From positions 620,001 to 684,000 of the forward strand of contig JADJPD010000003.1 in assembly GCA_016713435.1 (NCBI GenBank): a stretch of DNA of 64,000 nucleotides, read 5' to 3'. Shown piece after piece: positions 12,389 through 22,022 of this stretch. Each line of letters opens with the position of its first letter. Positions within the stretch are counted from its first letter, which is position 1. Source of the DNA: Gemmatimonadota bacterium. GTDB taxonomy: Bacteria; Gemmatimonadota; Gemmatimonadetes; Gemmatimonadales; GWC2-71-9. The position numbers were made by a program, and so were the translations under genes. The notes under the pieces were generated by a model. That model saw only the letters and a list, made by a program, of their open reading frames with translations, ran no database searches and had not been told where the DNA came from.

Positions 12389-14784
12389 GGCGCGTCGTCA
12401 GGGCGATTGGCGGCGAGGAGCCGCTGGAAGCGCGGCTCCTGCCGCACGGGATCAAAGCCCCGGAACTGCAGGGCCCACCAGAGGAACATGCCCCGGGACT
12501 CCGTCCGCTCCAGCACGGTGAGCGCCTGCGCCCTCGCGTTCACCGCCATGAACCCCTGCCCCAGCAGCCAGGCATGGTTGGCACCAAGGGGGCGCCGCTC
12601 AAACGGGGCGAGGGCGCGGGCCAGCAGCTCCCGGGCGCCCGCCGTGTCGCCCTCGGCCGCGCGGACCATCGCGAGGGGCCCGAGGCCCCAGGCCTCCTCG
12701 CCCGGCGGGCTGTGCCGGAGGGCGGCCTCCGCGTCGGCGCGCGCCCCCGCGCGGTCTCCCGCGCGCAGGCGGAGGCGGCTCCGGCTGGCGTAGGCGGCGA
12801 AGTAGCTCGTGTCCACCGCCAGGGCGCTGTCCATCGCTGCGCTCGCCGCGCTGTCCTGGCCGAGCAGCTCGAGGGCCAGTCCCATGTCTTCCCAGGTGAC
12901 GGGCCGCCCCCGCTCCAGCGCCAGCGACCGGCGGAAGGCCGCCACGGCCTCGTCGAAGTGCCCGCTGAACAGCAGCTGCGTCGCGACCTGGTGCTGCACC
13001 TCGGCGTTGCGCGGCTCGAGGGCCACGGCCCGCTCCAGGGCCGGCATGACCCCGGTGCGGTGGATCGGGTCCCGCATGGCCAGCAACCCGGCCCGCACCA
13101 CCCACGCGTCGGCCGTGGCGGAATCCAGGGCGAGTGCGCGGTCGGCGGCCCGGAGGCCGACCGCCACGAGGCTGTCCGCCGGGAGCCCGGGGTACTGCCA
13201 CCCCCAGCTCAGGAACAGCATGTAGCCGAGCGCCGCGCGCGCCGCCGCGCGCGCCAGGGTGGAATCGCGCGCCAGGGCAAGGCGGTACTCGTCCATGGCG
13301 CGCCGCACGCCCGCAGGCGTGCGGCTGGCGAGCAGGAAGTTGCCGCGCAGGAAGTGGTCGTACGCCTCGGGACTCGTGGTGAGCCGCACCGCCAGCGCCG
13401 ACTCCTCCTCGGGCAGCAGCGTGCCCGCGATGGCACCGGCCACGGCGCGCGCGATCTCGGCCTGCACCTGCAGCAGGTCGCCCGCCGGCCGGGTCCAGCT
13501 GTCGCCCCAGCGCTGGGTGCCGCTCGGCACGGCCACGAGGCGCACGGCGACGCGGAGCTTGTCGCCGGCGCGCTGGAACTCGCCTTCCACCACGTTGCCC
13601 ACGTTGAGCCGGCGGCCCACCTCGAGCGGGTCGGCGGCTCCGTCCTTCTGCGCGCCGCGCACCGCGCCCGGGCTCCGCACCTCGAGCCGCGGCACGCGCG
13701 CGAGCGTCATGGCGATCTCCGACGCGAGGCCGTCGCCGAGATAGGCGTAGGCGGTGTCGTGCGTCAGGTTGTCGAACAGCATCACCCCCACGGTGGGCGG
13801 GGCCGCCGGGCCGGCGCCGCCGGCCGCGCCGCCGCGCCAGCTCCGCAGCGCCAGCGCCCCCGCGGCCACCACCGCGACCGCCACCGCCGCCACCAGCACC
13901 CGCGTCGCCCGCCCGCCGGCCGCGCCCGCCAGCTCCACCCCGCGCAGTCCCGACAGCACCGCCATCGCCCCCGGCGGCCGCGCCTCGGGCTGCTTGGCCA
14001 GGCAGCGCATCACCAGCGCGGCGAGCGCCTCGGGCACCTCGGGCCGCCGCCCGCGGAGCGGCGCGGGCGGCTGCGTCACGTGCGCCGCCATCTGCTGCTG
14101 CGGCGTGCTGGCCGCGTAGGGCGAGCCGCCCGCCAGCATCTCATAGAGCACCACGCCGAGCGCGTACAGGTCCGCGCGGTGATCCACCCGCGGGTCGGCC
14201 GCCACCTGTTCCGGCGCCATGTAGGCCGGCGTGCCGAGCGAGAACCCGGCGCTGGTCATCCCCTGGGTGCCGGTGGCGGCACTCACCGCCTTGGCCACCC
14301 CGAAGTCCATGACGAAGGCGTGCCCGCCGGCGAGCAGGATGTTCTCGGGCTTGATGTCGCGGTGGACCACGCCGGCCGCGTGGGCGCACGCCAGCGCGTC
14401 GGCCAGCTCCCGGGCCAGCGCGACAGCCTCCGCCACCGGCAGCGGCCCGCGGGCCAGCCGCACCCGCAGCGTCTCGCCCTCGACGTACGGCATCACGTAG
14501 TAGGGGACTGCCGTGCCGCCCGCCCCGGGCACCATGCCCGAGTCGATCACGCCGACGATGTGGGGATGCTGCAGCCGCGCCGCCACCCGGATCTCCTGCA
14601 GGAAGCGCTCGGTCCCGAGCGCGGCGCCGGCCTCCGCGCGCAGCACCTTGAGGGCCACCGGGCGGTCGTGCCTGAGGTCCTGCGCCAGGTAGACGCTCGC
14701 CATGCCACCCTCGCCGAGCTTCCGCTCCACGCGGTAGCGCTCCGCGAGCGTGGCGACGAGCGCGTCCGGGACGGCGTCCGTCAC
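12385..14784 (-). CDS. Transmembrane Ser/Thr protein kinase with C-terminal TPR-like region
   Basis: 799 residues, starting at a GTG (14784) inside GTGA shared with the upstream stop. Kinase motifs: GEGGMASV, lysine K46 (VALK), HRDIKPEN, DFG (MDFGVAKA) and YMAPEQ. After a membrane helix (VLVAAVAVAVVAAGALAL, about 295-315) comes a short domain (VGVMLFDNLTHDTAYAYLGDGLASEI) of the kind found between membrane anchor and TPRs in such receptors, then helical repeats with regular ALALDS/AVALEP turns. The C-terminus shares the ending RQEPRFQRLLA with the next gene's KEPRYQALLA. It is predicted to be a receptor kinase using TPRs for protein contacts. The frame is intact. Confidence 0.9.
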   Translation of the reverse strand: MTDAVPDALVATLAERYRVERKLGEGGMASVYLAQDLRHDRPVALKVLRAEAGAALGTERFLQEIRVAARLQHPHIVGVIDSGMVPGAGGTAVPYYVMPYVEGETLRVRLARGPLPVAEAVALARELADALACAHAAGVVHRDIKPENILLAGGHAFVMDFGVAKAVSAATGTQGMTSAGFSLGTPAYMAPEQVAADPRVDHRADLYALGVVLYEMLAGGSPYAASTPQQQMAAHVTQPPAPLRGRRPEVPEALAALVMRCLAKQPEARPPGAMAVLSGLRGVELAGAAGGRATRVLVAAVAVAVVAAGALALRSWRGGAAGGAGPAAPPTVGVMLFDNLTHDTAYAYLGDGLASEIAMTLARVPRLEVRSPGAVRGAQKDGAADPLEVGRRLNVGNVVEGEFQRAGDKLRVAVRLVAVPSGTQRWGDSWTRPAGDLLQVQAEIARAVAGAIAGTLLPEEESALAVRLTTSPEAYDHFLRGNFLLASRTPAGVRRAMDEYRLALARDSTLARAAARAALGYMLFLSWGWQYPGLPADSLVAVGLRAADRALALDSATADAWVVRAGLLAMRDPIHRTGVMPALERAVALEPRNAEVQHQVATQLLFSGHFDEAVAAFRRSLALERGRPVTWEDMGLALELLGQDSAASAAMDSALAVDTSYFAAYASRSRLRLRAGDRAGARADAEAALRHSPPGEEAWGLGPLAMVRAAEGDTAGARELLARALAPFERRPLGANHAWLLGQGFMAVNARAQALTVLERTESRGMFLWWALQFRGFDPVRQEPRFQRLLAANRPDDAP

Positions 14785-17141
14785 CGCAGCGCCTCCGGCA
14801 GCCCGATCCGCGCCAGCAGCGCCTGGTAGCGCGGCTCCTTCCGCACCGGGTAGAGCACGGGCATGGCGTTCATGATCTGCAGCACGTCGGGATCGCGCGC
14901 CGCAATGGCCTGCTCGAACAGGGCGTACATGCCCTCCTTATCCCCCACCATGTACTGGATGCCGGCGCGCTGCGCCAGGCGCGGGTCGCCCTCGAGCTCG
15001 CGGGCGATCCGGCGCGCGGCCGCCGTGTCGCCCCGCGCGGTGGCGTGCATCGCGGAGTTGAACTGCCGCACCCAGTAGTCCCCGCCCGCCATCCGGACCG
15101 CGGCCGCGTGCTCCCGGTCGGCCCGGGCAAAGTCCCGCTCGTCCATCAGGACGAGGCTCAGGATGTCGTGGCCCTCGTAGAAGGTCGAGTCGAGCTCCAC
15201 CGCCTTCTCGGCCGAGGCCCGCGCGGCCGCGGTGTCCCGCTGCGACCAGTAGCCCCACGCCCGGTCGCTCCGCCACTGCGCCGTGGTGGGCTCCCGCTCC
15301 AGCAACTGCCCGGTGGAGCCCTCGATGTCGCCGAAGGCTCCCATCTCCCAGCGGATCCAGCCGTAGAGGCCGAGCGCCTGCGCCGAGAGCGCGCGCGTAC
15401 GGCCCTCGGCGAAGAGCGAGTCGGCCTCGGCGAACCGCCAGTCGAGGTGCACCCGCGCCGCGGCCAGGGCGAAGTAGGCGTCGCCGCTCCGGTCGTCGAG
15501 CGCCCTGGCGCGGCGCACCGCGGTCTCGAGGAGGGCGCGCGCCGAGTCGCGCGGGGCGGTCTGGTAGATGAGCGCGTACACGCTCGACATCGCCATCGCG
15601 CCCCACGCGGCGGCGAAGGTCGAGTCCAGCTCCACCGCGCGGCGCAGGTACTCGAGGCTCCGGTCAAAGCCGGTGGGCGTCCGCAGGTTGGCCTGCTCCA
15701 TGCCGAGCAGGTACTGGGTGTAGGCGCGCGGGTCCACCGGCCGCGCCTCCCCCAGCCGCTTCTGCTGCGCCGGCGTGAGGCGGGCGCGGATGCCGCGCGC
15801 GATCTCCGCGGCCATCTCGTGCTGCAGCGACACGACGCCCGCGGCCGGCCGCGTGAAGGTGCGCGCCCAGAGGTTCTCGCCGGTGGCGGGATCGGTGAGC
15901 TCCGCCGCCACCTGGACCTCGGGGCCCGCCGTGAGCACCGCCCCCGTCACGATCGCATCCACCCCGAGCGCCTTCGCGATGGCGGCCGCGGGCAGCGTGC
16001 TCCCCTTGTACGCCGCCACCGCGCGGTGGCCGAGCACCCGCACGCCCGCGTCGGTCAGGACCCCGATCACCTCGCGCGTCATGCCGTCGGCGAAGAAGCC
16101 CTGGGTCGAGTCGCCGGTCTGGTTGTCCATCGGCAGCACGGCGATCCGCTCGATCCCGCGGCGCCCGGCGCCCGGCCCGAGCAGCACCCACCCCGACCAC
16201 GCCGCCACCAGCACCGCCACCGCCACGAGGCCCAGCACTACCGACTGCAGGCGCGAGCCCGCCGGCTTCACTGCTGCCGGCGCCGCGGCCGGGGCGCCCG
16301 CCACCGGGGCCGGGGCCACCAGCGCCTGGACGAACTGCGCCGCCGGGCTGAAGCGGTCCGCCGGGTTCTTGGCCAGCGACCGCGCCAGCGCCCCCACCAC
16401 CGCCTCGGGCACCGTGGGGCGCAGGTTGGTCACCGGCTGCGGCGCCGTGAGCAGGTGCTGCCGCGTGATGCTCTCGGCCGTGGGGCCGGTGAAGGGCACC
16501 TGCCCCGCCAGCATCTCGTACAGCACGCAGCCCAGGGAATAGAGGTCGCTCCGGCCGTCCACGTCACGGTCGCCGGCGGCCTGCTCGGGGCTCATGTAGA
16601 GCGGCGTCCCGATGGCCAGGCCCGTCTCGGTGAGCCGGTCCCCGCCCGCCGCGCTCACCGCGCGCGCGATGCCGAAGTCCGTCACCACCGCGTGGCCGTC
16701 CTCGAGGAGGATGTTCTCCGGCTTGATGTCGCGATGCACCACGCCGCGCGAATGCGCGTACCCGAGCGCATCCGCCACCTCGCGGGCCAGCGCCAGCGCC
16801 GTGTCGATGGGCAGCTGCTTCTCGGCGGCCAGCCGGTCGCGGAGCGAGCCGCCCTCGATGTACGGCATCACGTAGTACAGCAGGTCCCCCACCGCGCCCG
16901 AGTCGTAGAGCGGGAGGATGTGCGGGTGGCGCAGGCTGGCCGTGGTCTGGATCTCGCGCAGGAAGCGCTCGCTGCCGAGCGCGGCGGCGAGCTCCGGCCG
17001 GAGCACCTTGATGGCCACCTGGCGGCCGTGCTTCAGGTCATCGGCCAGGTACACGGTGGCCATGCCGCCCTGGCCGAGGAGGCGCTCGACCCGGTAGTGA
17101 CCGGCCAATGCAGACGACAGGCGCGAAAGGGCGTCCGTCAA
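14781..17141 (-). CDS. Transmembrane Ser/Thr protein kinase with C-terminal TPR-like region, first gene of the kinase operon
   Basis: 786 residues. The likely start is a TTG at 17141 (MTDALSRLSSALAGHY) with AAGG a few bases upstream; no ATG or GTG fits the family N-terminus better. Motifs: GQGGMATV loop, K45 (VAIK), HRDIKPEN, DFG and YMSPEQ. A membrane helix (VVLGLVAVAVLVAAWSGW) near 300 is followed by a RIAVLPMDNQTGDS domain and TPR-like helices. Being upstream-most, with about 110 bp free before it, it probably carries the operon promoter. The 3' end overlaps the next kinase by 4 nt. Targets are unknown. Confidence 0.9.
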   Translation of the reverse strand: MTDALSRLSSALAGHYRVERLLGQGGMATVYLADDLKHGRQVAIKVLRPELAAALGSERFLREIQTTASLRHPHILPLYDSGAVGDLLYYVMPYIEGGSLRDRLAAEKQLPIDTALALAREVADALGYAHSRGVVHRDIKPENILLEDGHAVVTDFGIARAVSAAGGDRLTETGLAIGTPLYMSPEQAAGDRDVDGRSDLYSLGCVLYEMLAGQVPFTGPTAESITRQHLLTAPQPVTNLRPTVPEAVVGALARSLAKNPADRFSPAAQFVQALVAPAPVAGAPAAAPAAVKPAGSRLQSVVLGLVAVAVLVAAWSGWVLLGPGAGRRGIERIAVLPMDNQTGDSTQGFFADGMTREVIGVLTDAGVRVLGHRAVAAYKGSTLPAAAIAKALGVDAIVTGAVLTAGPEVQVAAELTDPATGENLWARTFTRPAAGVVSLQHEMAAEIARGIRARLTPAQQKRLGEARPVDPRAYTQYLLGMEQANLRTPTGFDRSLEYLRRAVELDSTFAAAWGAMAMSSVYALIYQTAPRDSARALLETAVRRARALDDRSGDAYFALAAARVHLDWRFAEADSLFAEGRTRALSAQALGLYGWIRWEMGAFGDIEGSTGQLLEREPTTAQWRSDRAWGYWSQRDTAAARASAEKAVELDSTFYEGHDILSLVLMDERDFARADREHAAAVRMAGGDYWVRQFNSAMHATARGDTAAARRIARELEGDPRLAQRAGIQYMVGDKEGMYALFEQAIAARDPDVLQIMNAMPVLYPVRKEPRYQALLARIGLPEALR

Positions 17142-17181
17142 GCGACCTTGGTGTGGCGGGAAGGGGGAGGGTAACCGCCTG

Positions 17182-17210
17182 ATAGTACAGGCAGATAGCC
17201 CCGGGGGCTA
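17182..17210 (-). promoter_or_regulatory. Candidate promoter/operator of the kinase operon
   Basis: On the minus strand a TACTAT hexamer (17182-17187), suitable as a -10 element, lies about 40 nt before the TTG start of the first kinase. It sits in the loop of a perfect 5-bp inverted repeat (GCCTG/CAGGC). Another inverted repeat, TAGCCCC-G-GGGGCTA (17196-17210), covers the expected -35 place, where no TTGACA-like hexamer is seen. This could be an activator or repressor site. The assignment rests on pattern only. Confidence 0.35.
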
Positions 17211-17251
17211 GGCGTGGGAAGGAATGCGGCGGGCGGGCCCCGCCGGCCGGC

Positions 17252-19504
17252 TCAGCGGCCGGCCCGGGGGGCGTCGAGGAGGGCCCGCACTCGCTGCGCC
17301 AGCGCCTGCGCGGAGTAGGGCTTGGCCAGGAACTCCACCCCCTCCTCCAGCACTCCGTGTTGCAGGATGACGTTGGCGGTGTAGCCGGAGGTGAAGAGGA
17401 TCCGGAGACCCGGCCGCCGCCGCAGGAGCTCCTCCGCGAGGCGCCGGCCGTTCATGCCCGGCATGATGACGTCGGTGATGAGCAGGTCGAGCCCTCCCCG
17501 GAGCGCCCCGATCCCGGCCACGGCCGATCCGCCGTCCGGGAAGGCGTGGACCACGTAGCCCTGCCGCTCGAGCAGCCGCGCGGCGAGGCCCCGCACCCGC
17601 GAGTCGTCCTCGACCAGGGCGATCACCTCGCCGTGGCCGGCGAGGTCCGGGCTGGCCGGCGCGGTGAACTCCTCCGGCACGGCGTCCCGCACCCGGGGCA
17701 GGAAGATCCGGAAGGTGGTGCCGTGCCCCAGCTCCGAGTACACCTCGATTCGCCCCCCGTTCTGCGACACCGCCCCGTGCACCATGGCCAGCCCAAGCCC
17801 CGTGCCGCTCCCCACCGCCTTGGTGGTGAAGAAGGGCTCGAACAGGTGCGCCTTCACCTCGTCGGAGAGGCCGTGGCCGGTGTCGGAGACAGCCAGCACC
17901 ACGTACTCGCCGGGACCGCTGCCCGGGTGGGCCTGCACGTACTCCACGTCCAGCTCCACGTTGCTCACCTCCACGGTGAGCGTGCCGCCGTTGGCCATCG
18001 CGTCGCGCGCGTTGATGGCCAGGTTGATGAGGATCTGGTCGGCCTGGGCGGGGTCGAAGCGCACGTCGCCGGCGTCGCCGGCCACCACGGTGCGGAGTTC
18101 GATGTCCTCGCCGAGCAGCCGCTGCAGCATGCCCCGCACCCGCGTCACCACGTCGCCGAGGGCCAGCACGCGGGGGTTGATGACCTGCTTCCGCGAGAAG
18201 GCCAGCAGCTGGTGGGTGAGCGCCGCCGCCGAGTCCACGGCGGCGGCGATCTCGGTGAGGTCCTCCCGCACGGGCGAGTCGGGCGGGAGCTCGAGGCCGG
18301 CCAGCGTGAGGTGGCCCTTCATGATGGTGAGCAGGTTGTTGAAGTCGTGCGCCACCCCGCCCGCCAGCCGCCCCACCGACTCCATCTTCTGCGCCTGCAG
18401 GAACTGCTGCTGCAGCCGGCGCGCCTCGGTCACGTCGAGGAAGGACGCCAGCAGCCCGGCGGGCTGCCCCGTCCGGTCGGTGAAGCGGCTGGCGCCCACC
18501 TGCACCAGGAAGGTCGTGCCGTCGGCGCGACGGGCGTCGAGCTCGCCGGCCCAGCTGCCGTCCTGGAGCAGGACCCGCATCACCCGCAGCGCCTCGTCGG
18601 GGTCGGCGAAGAACTCCACGGCCTGGCGCCCCACCACCTGGGACGCGTCGGCGAAGCCCCAGCAGGTGAGGAAGGCCTGGTTGCAGAACGTCACCCGGCC
18701 CCTCACGTCCCCCATGGCGATGGGGGTGATGGCGGAGGCGAGCGCCGCGTCCTTCTGCCGGAGCTCCTGCTCCGCCAGCTGCTGCGCCGTGCTGTCGGTG
18801 ATGAAGCCGTGCCAGAGAATGGAGCCGTCGGGAAGCCGCTCGGGCCGCGCGTGGCCGGTGCGCCAGCGCACGCCCTGGCGCGGCAGCACCACCCGGTAAT
18901 CATGCCGCCAGGGCTCCAGCGTTTCCGCGGACCGGCGGATGGAGGCCACGATGCCGTCGAAGTCGTCGGGGTGCAGCCGGCTGAAGACCGGCGTGGCGTC
19001 CTCGCGGACCTCGGCCGGCGTCACCTCGTAGATCTCCTCCATCGCATCGCTGGCGAAGGGGAAGCAGGAGCGGCCGTCGGGATGGAGGCGGTACTGGTAG
19101 ATGACGCCGGGAACCTGCTGCGCCAGCCGGGTGAGGAGATCGGAGCTCTGGCGGGCCGCCACCTGCTCGGTGACGTCGTTCCCCATGAGGGCCACGAGGC
19201 CGTGGGCCGGGTCCGCCACGGCGGTCCAGTCCATGAGGCGCACCGGGCCGCCGTCGGCACCGGTGCGGGTGCGGAACTGCCCCGAGCCGCCGTCCCGGGC
19301 CAGGCGTGCCAGCTCCCCGCCCGCCGCCGCCCGGTCCTCCGGCAGGAGCAGCTCCGCCAGCGGGCGCCCCTCGGGCCCGGCCGCGCCCGCCGGCAGGAGG
19401 CTGGCGAACGCGGCATTGGCCCGCACCACGCGCGCGGACGCGTCCAGCACGCAGAGCGGGTTGGACGCCAGTTCGAAGAAAGGACCGAGATCGAAGCGGG
19501 CCAT
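17252..19504 (-). CDS. PAS-domain hybrid sensor histidine kinase with C-terminal receiver
   Basis: 750 residues from the ATG at 19504, which has AAAGG six bases upstream; an in-frame TTG at 19558 is less likely. Three PAS-like domains (about 1-110, 120-240, 260-375) carry typical VDVTEARR/ITDSTAQQ ends. They are followed by a HisKA helix with phospho-acceptor histidine in VAHDFNN, a HATPase domain (NLAINARDAM, DTGHGLSDE, GTGLGLAMV) and a receiver (about 630-745) with EDDSR acid pocket, ITDVIMPGMNG phospho-aspartate and KPY lysine. There is no membrane segment, so it should sense a cytoplasmic signal. It lies between the kinase operon and the hydrogenase operon on the same strand; a link to either is only positional. 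Confidence 0.92.
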   Translation of the reverse strand: MARFDLGPFFELASNPLCVLDASARVVRANAAFASLLPAGAAGPEGRPLAELLLPEDRAAAGGELARLARDGGSGQFRTRTGADGGPVRLMDWTAVADPAHGLVALMGNDVTEQVAARQSSDLLTRLAQQVPGVIYQYRLHPDGRSCFPFASDAMEEIYEVTPAEVREDATPVFSRLHPDDFDGIVASIRRSAETLEPWRHDYRVVLPRQGVRWRTGHARPERLPDGSILWHGFITDSTAQQLAEQELRQKDAALASAITPIAMGDVRGRVTFCNQAFLTCWGFADASQVVGRQAVEFFADPDEALRVMRVLLQDGSWAGELDARRADGTTFLVQVGASRFTDRTGQPAGLLASFLDVTEARRLQQQFLQAQKMESVGRLAGGVAHDFNNLLTIMKGHLTLAGLELPPDSPVREDLTEIAAAVDSAAALTHQLLAFSRKQVINPRVLALGDVVTRVRGMLQRLLGEDIELRTVVAGDAGDVRFDPAQADQILINLAINARDAMANGGTLTVEVSNVELDVEYVQAHPGSGPGEYVVLAVSDTGHGLSDEVKAHLFEPFFTTKAVGSGTGLGLAMVHGAVSQNGGRIEVYSELGHGTTFRIFLPRVRDAVPEEFTAPASPDLAGHGEVIALVEDDSRVRGLAARLLERQGYVVHAFPDGGSAVAGIGALRGGLDLLITDVIMPGMNGRRLAEELLRRRPGLRILFTSGYTANVILQHGVLEEGVEFLAKPYSAQALAQRVRALLDAPRAGR

Positions 19505-19610
19505 CCGTGGCCTTTGGGTTGACTGCCCAAGTTTCGGCGCACGGTCGGCCGAATTCAACGCAGGCGAAGCCTACAGTGACCGAATTTCGTCCTGAAGGGA
19601 GGCCGCAGCC

Positions 19611-20063
19611 TCACGGCTCCGGCTCGTCCTCCTCGCGCGCCGCGAGCCAGCCCCCGATCACCTCCACCACCCTGGCCACGCGCCGCTGGGTGGCCGGCGC
19701 CAGCGACTCCCCGTACCCCAGCTCCACCGCGGGGATGGCCACCTGCACCGCCTCGGCCGGCACCTGGTTGAACACGTCGCCCGCCAGGCGGAGCAGCACG
19801 CCGGGCGAGGCGATGTGGCTGCCCGACGGCATCGCCGCCGCGGTCACCGGGGTGTACACCGTCTCCGTGACGCCCACCGAGGCGTCCACGAAGATCACCA
19901 CCTCCGCCCGGGCCACGTAATCGGCGAGCTCGGGGGTGAGCTGCTGCACGGCCAGGTACCACCCGTCCGGGCAGAGCTGTTCCAGTCCCTCGACGACCCG
20001 CACGCCGGCCCCGTCATCGCGGCGGGTGGTGTTCCCGATGCCGATGACCAGCACCCGCTTCAC
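19611..20063 (-). CDS. hoxW: [NiFe] hydrogenase maturation protease (HyaD/HoxW family)
   Basis: 150 residues. The GTG start at 20063 has GGAGGG upstream and overlaps the hoxH stop (GTGA). The N-terminus VLVIGIGNTTRRDDGAG matches the family, with an acidic residue (D) positioned to bind nickel; FVDASVG supplies the second. This endopeptidase removes the C-terminal extension of the large subunit after nickel insertion. Its position directly after hoxH fits processing of that subunit, whose C-terminus (DPCLSCSTH then 24 residues) shows the expected cleavage site. It is the last gene of the hox operon. Confidence 0.92.
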   Translation of the reverse strand: MKRVLVIGIGNTTRRDDGAGVRVVEGLEQLCPDGWYLAVQQLTPELADYVARAEVVIFVDASVGVTETVYTPVTAAAMPSGSHIASPGVLLRLAGDVFNQVPAEAVQVAIPAVELGYGESLAPATQRRVARVVEVIGGWLAAREEDEPEP

Positions 20064-21484
20064 CGGTGGCCCTCCGCCAGCCGGGCGCCGCGCCGGTCCA
20101 CCAGCTCCACCTGGAGCGGCATCCGGCCCAGCGCGTGGGTGCTGCAGGAGAGGCACGGGTCGAAGGCGCGGATGCCGGCCTCGAGCCGGTTGAGCAGCCC
20201 CTCGGTAATGGTGACGCCCTCGAGGTACCGCCGCGCCAGCGTGGCCACCGTGCCGTTCATCGCCAGGTTGTTCTGCGCCGTGGCGATCAGCATGTTGACC
20301 TTCTGGAGCACGCCGTCGTCGTTCACCCAGTAGTGGTGGAACAGCGTGCCGCGCGGCGCCTCACAGCAGCCGACGCCCTCGCGGGCGTTGACCGACGCCT
20401 GCGCGCGGACGTGGGTGTCGAGGATCTCGGGGTCCTGGAGGAAGCGCTCGATCTGCTCCACGGCGAAGAGGATCTCGATCAGCCGCGCCCAGTGATAGTG
20501 GAACGGGTTGTTCACCGCCCGCCCCGGCGCCAGCGTGCGGAAGCGCACCCGCTCGGCCTCCGCCCTCGGCGTCGGGATGTAGTCGCAGATGTTGAGCCGC
20601 GCGAGCGGCCCCACCCGGTAGATCCCCTTCTCGATGCCGAGCGCGCGATAGTACGGGAACTTGAGGTAGCTCCACGCCTCGGTGTGCTCGGCGAAGTAGC
20701 CGTGGTAGCCGGCGGGATCGAGCTGGTCGGCCACCACCTCGCCGTAGGCGCTCGTCAGGCGGAGGGCGCCGCCGTAGTACTCGAGCGCGCCGTCCGCCGC
20801 CACGAGGCCCAGGTGCATGGTCTCGGGCTCGCCGAAGTTCGGGATCTCGTCCTTGAACTTCTCCCGGACCTGCGCCAGCGCGGCCAGCGCCAGCTCGGCC
20901 GTCTCCAGTGCCTCCGGGATCCAGGCCAGCAGGTGGTCGCGCCGCGCCACGTCGAGCGGGTCGCGGACGCCGCCGGCCACCGCCCACGGGGTGTGGATCT
21001 TCCGCCCGCCGAGCAGCTCGATGACCTCCTGCCCGAACTTCCGCAGCCGGATCCCGCGCCGGGCAAACTCCCGGTCCGCCTGCAGCACGCCGAAGATGTT
21101 CCGGGTGGCGGGGTCGTGGTCGAAGCCGAGCAGCAGGTCGGGCGAGGAGAGGTGGAAGAAGCTGAGCGCGTGGCTCTGCACCCACTGCGCCAGCGTGAGC
21201 AGGCGGCGGAGCTTCTCCGCCACCGGCGGGATGGAGACGGCCAGGATGGCGTCCCCCGCCTTGGCGCTGGCCACCAGGTGGCTGGCGGGGCAGATGCCGC
21301 AGATGCGGCTGGTGAGCCCCGGCATCTCCCACATGAGCCGCCCCTCGCAGAACTTCTCGAAGCCGCGGAACTCGTTCACGTGGAAGCGCGCGGCCTCCAC
21401 CTGCCCCGCGTCGTCGAGCCGCACGGTGATCTTGGAGTGGCCCTCGATCCGGGTGACGGGATCGATCGTGATCAGTCGCGACAT
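20060..21484 (-). CDS. hoxH: [NiFe] hydrogenase large subunit HoxH, group 3d type
   Basis: 474 residues. It carries both nickel-binding signatures: N-terminal RICGICPASH and C-terminal DPCLSCSTH, the latter followed by a 24-residue tail that HoxW should cut off. The N-terminus ITIDPVTRIEGHSKI is typical of the family. It houses the Ni-Fe(CN)2CO site where H2 is split or formed. The ATG at 21484 shares one base with the hoxY stop (TGATG). With HoxY it forms the hydrogenase module, and with HoxEFU the NAD(P)-linked bidirectional enzyme. The hypABCDEF maturation genes are absent from the window and must lie elsewhere. Confidence 0.95.
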   Translation of the reverse strand: MSRLITIDPVTRIEGHSKITVRLDDAGQVEAARFHVNEFRGFEKFCEGRLMWEMPGLTSRICGICPASHLVASAKAGDAILAVSIPPVAEKLRRLLTLAQWVQSHALSFFHLSSPDLLLGFDHDPATRNIFGVLQADREFARRGIRLRKFGQEVIELLGGRKIHTPWAVAGGVRDPLDVARRDHLLAWIPEALETAELALAALAQVREKFKDEIPNFGEPETMHLGLVAADGALEYYGGALRLTSAYGEVVADQLDPAGYHGYFAEHTEAWSYLKFPYYRALGIEKGIYRVGPLARLNICDYIPTPRAEAERVRFRTLAPGRAVNNPFHYHWARLIEILFAVEQIERFLQDPEILDTHVRAQASVNAREGVGCCEAPRGTLFHHYWVNDDGVLQKVNMLIATAQNNLAMNGTVATLARRYLEGVTITEGLLNRLEAGIRAFDPCLSCSTHALGRMPLQVELVDRRGARLAEGHR

Positions 21485-22020
21485 CAGCCGTACCTCCGGA
21501 AGACGCTCGGCAGCTCGGGCTTCTCGCCGGCCAGCAGCGCCGACACCGCCAGCCAGATCTCCTCGGCGGTGGGCGGGCAGCCGTGCAGGAAGGCGTCCAC
21601 GGGGATCACCTCGTGGAGCGGCGTGGCCTTGGCGTGCAGCTTGGCGATGGTGGTGAACTCCGACGGGATGGTCCGGTCGCCGTCCGACAGCTCCACGTAG
21701 GCCCGGTGCAGGATCTCGTCGGGGCTGAAGCGGTTCCGCATGGCGGTGACGTTGCCCGTGGTGGCGCAGTCGCCGAAGGACACCACCACCCGCGACGCCT
21801 TGCGGATCCGGTGCGCCATCTCCGCGTTCTCGTTGTTGGTCACCGCCCCCTCCACCAGCGTCACGTCCACCGACGCGGGGAACTCCTTCACGTCGGCGAT
21901 GGGGGAGTAGACCAGGTCCATCTTGTCGGCGAGCTCGATGAGCCGCTCGTCGAGGTCCAGGAACGACATGTGGCAGCCGGAGCAGCCGCCGAGCCACACG
22001 GTGGCGACACGGGGTTTCAT
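21484..22020 (-). CDS. hoxY: [NiFe] hydrogenase small subunit HoxY
   Basis: 178 residues, ATG at 22020 with AGGAG about 5 nt upstream. Cysteines for the single proximal [4Fe-4S] cluster are visible: CSGC near the N-terminus, GDCATTGN in the middle and HGCPPT near the end. The short length and absence of a Tat signal fit the cytoplasmic group 3 small subunit rather than membrane uptake enzymes. It passes electrons from the HoxH active site to HoxU. The gene begins 2 bp after the hoxU stop and overlaps the hoxH start by one base. Confidence 0.94.
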   Translation of the reverse strand: MKPRVATVWLGGCSGCHMSFLDLDERLIELADKMDLVYSPIADVKEFPASVDVTLVEGAVTNNENAEMAHRIRKASRVVVSFGDCATTGNVTAMRNRFSPDEILHRAYVELSDGDRTIPSEFTTIAKLHAKATPLHEVIPVDAFLHGCPPTAEEIWLAVSALLAGEKPELPSVFRRYG

Positions 22021-22022
22021 GG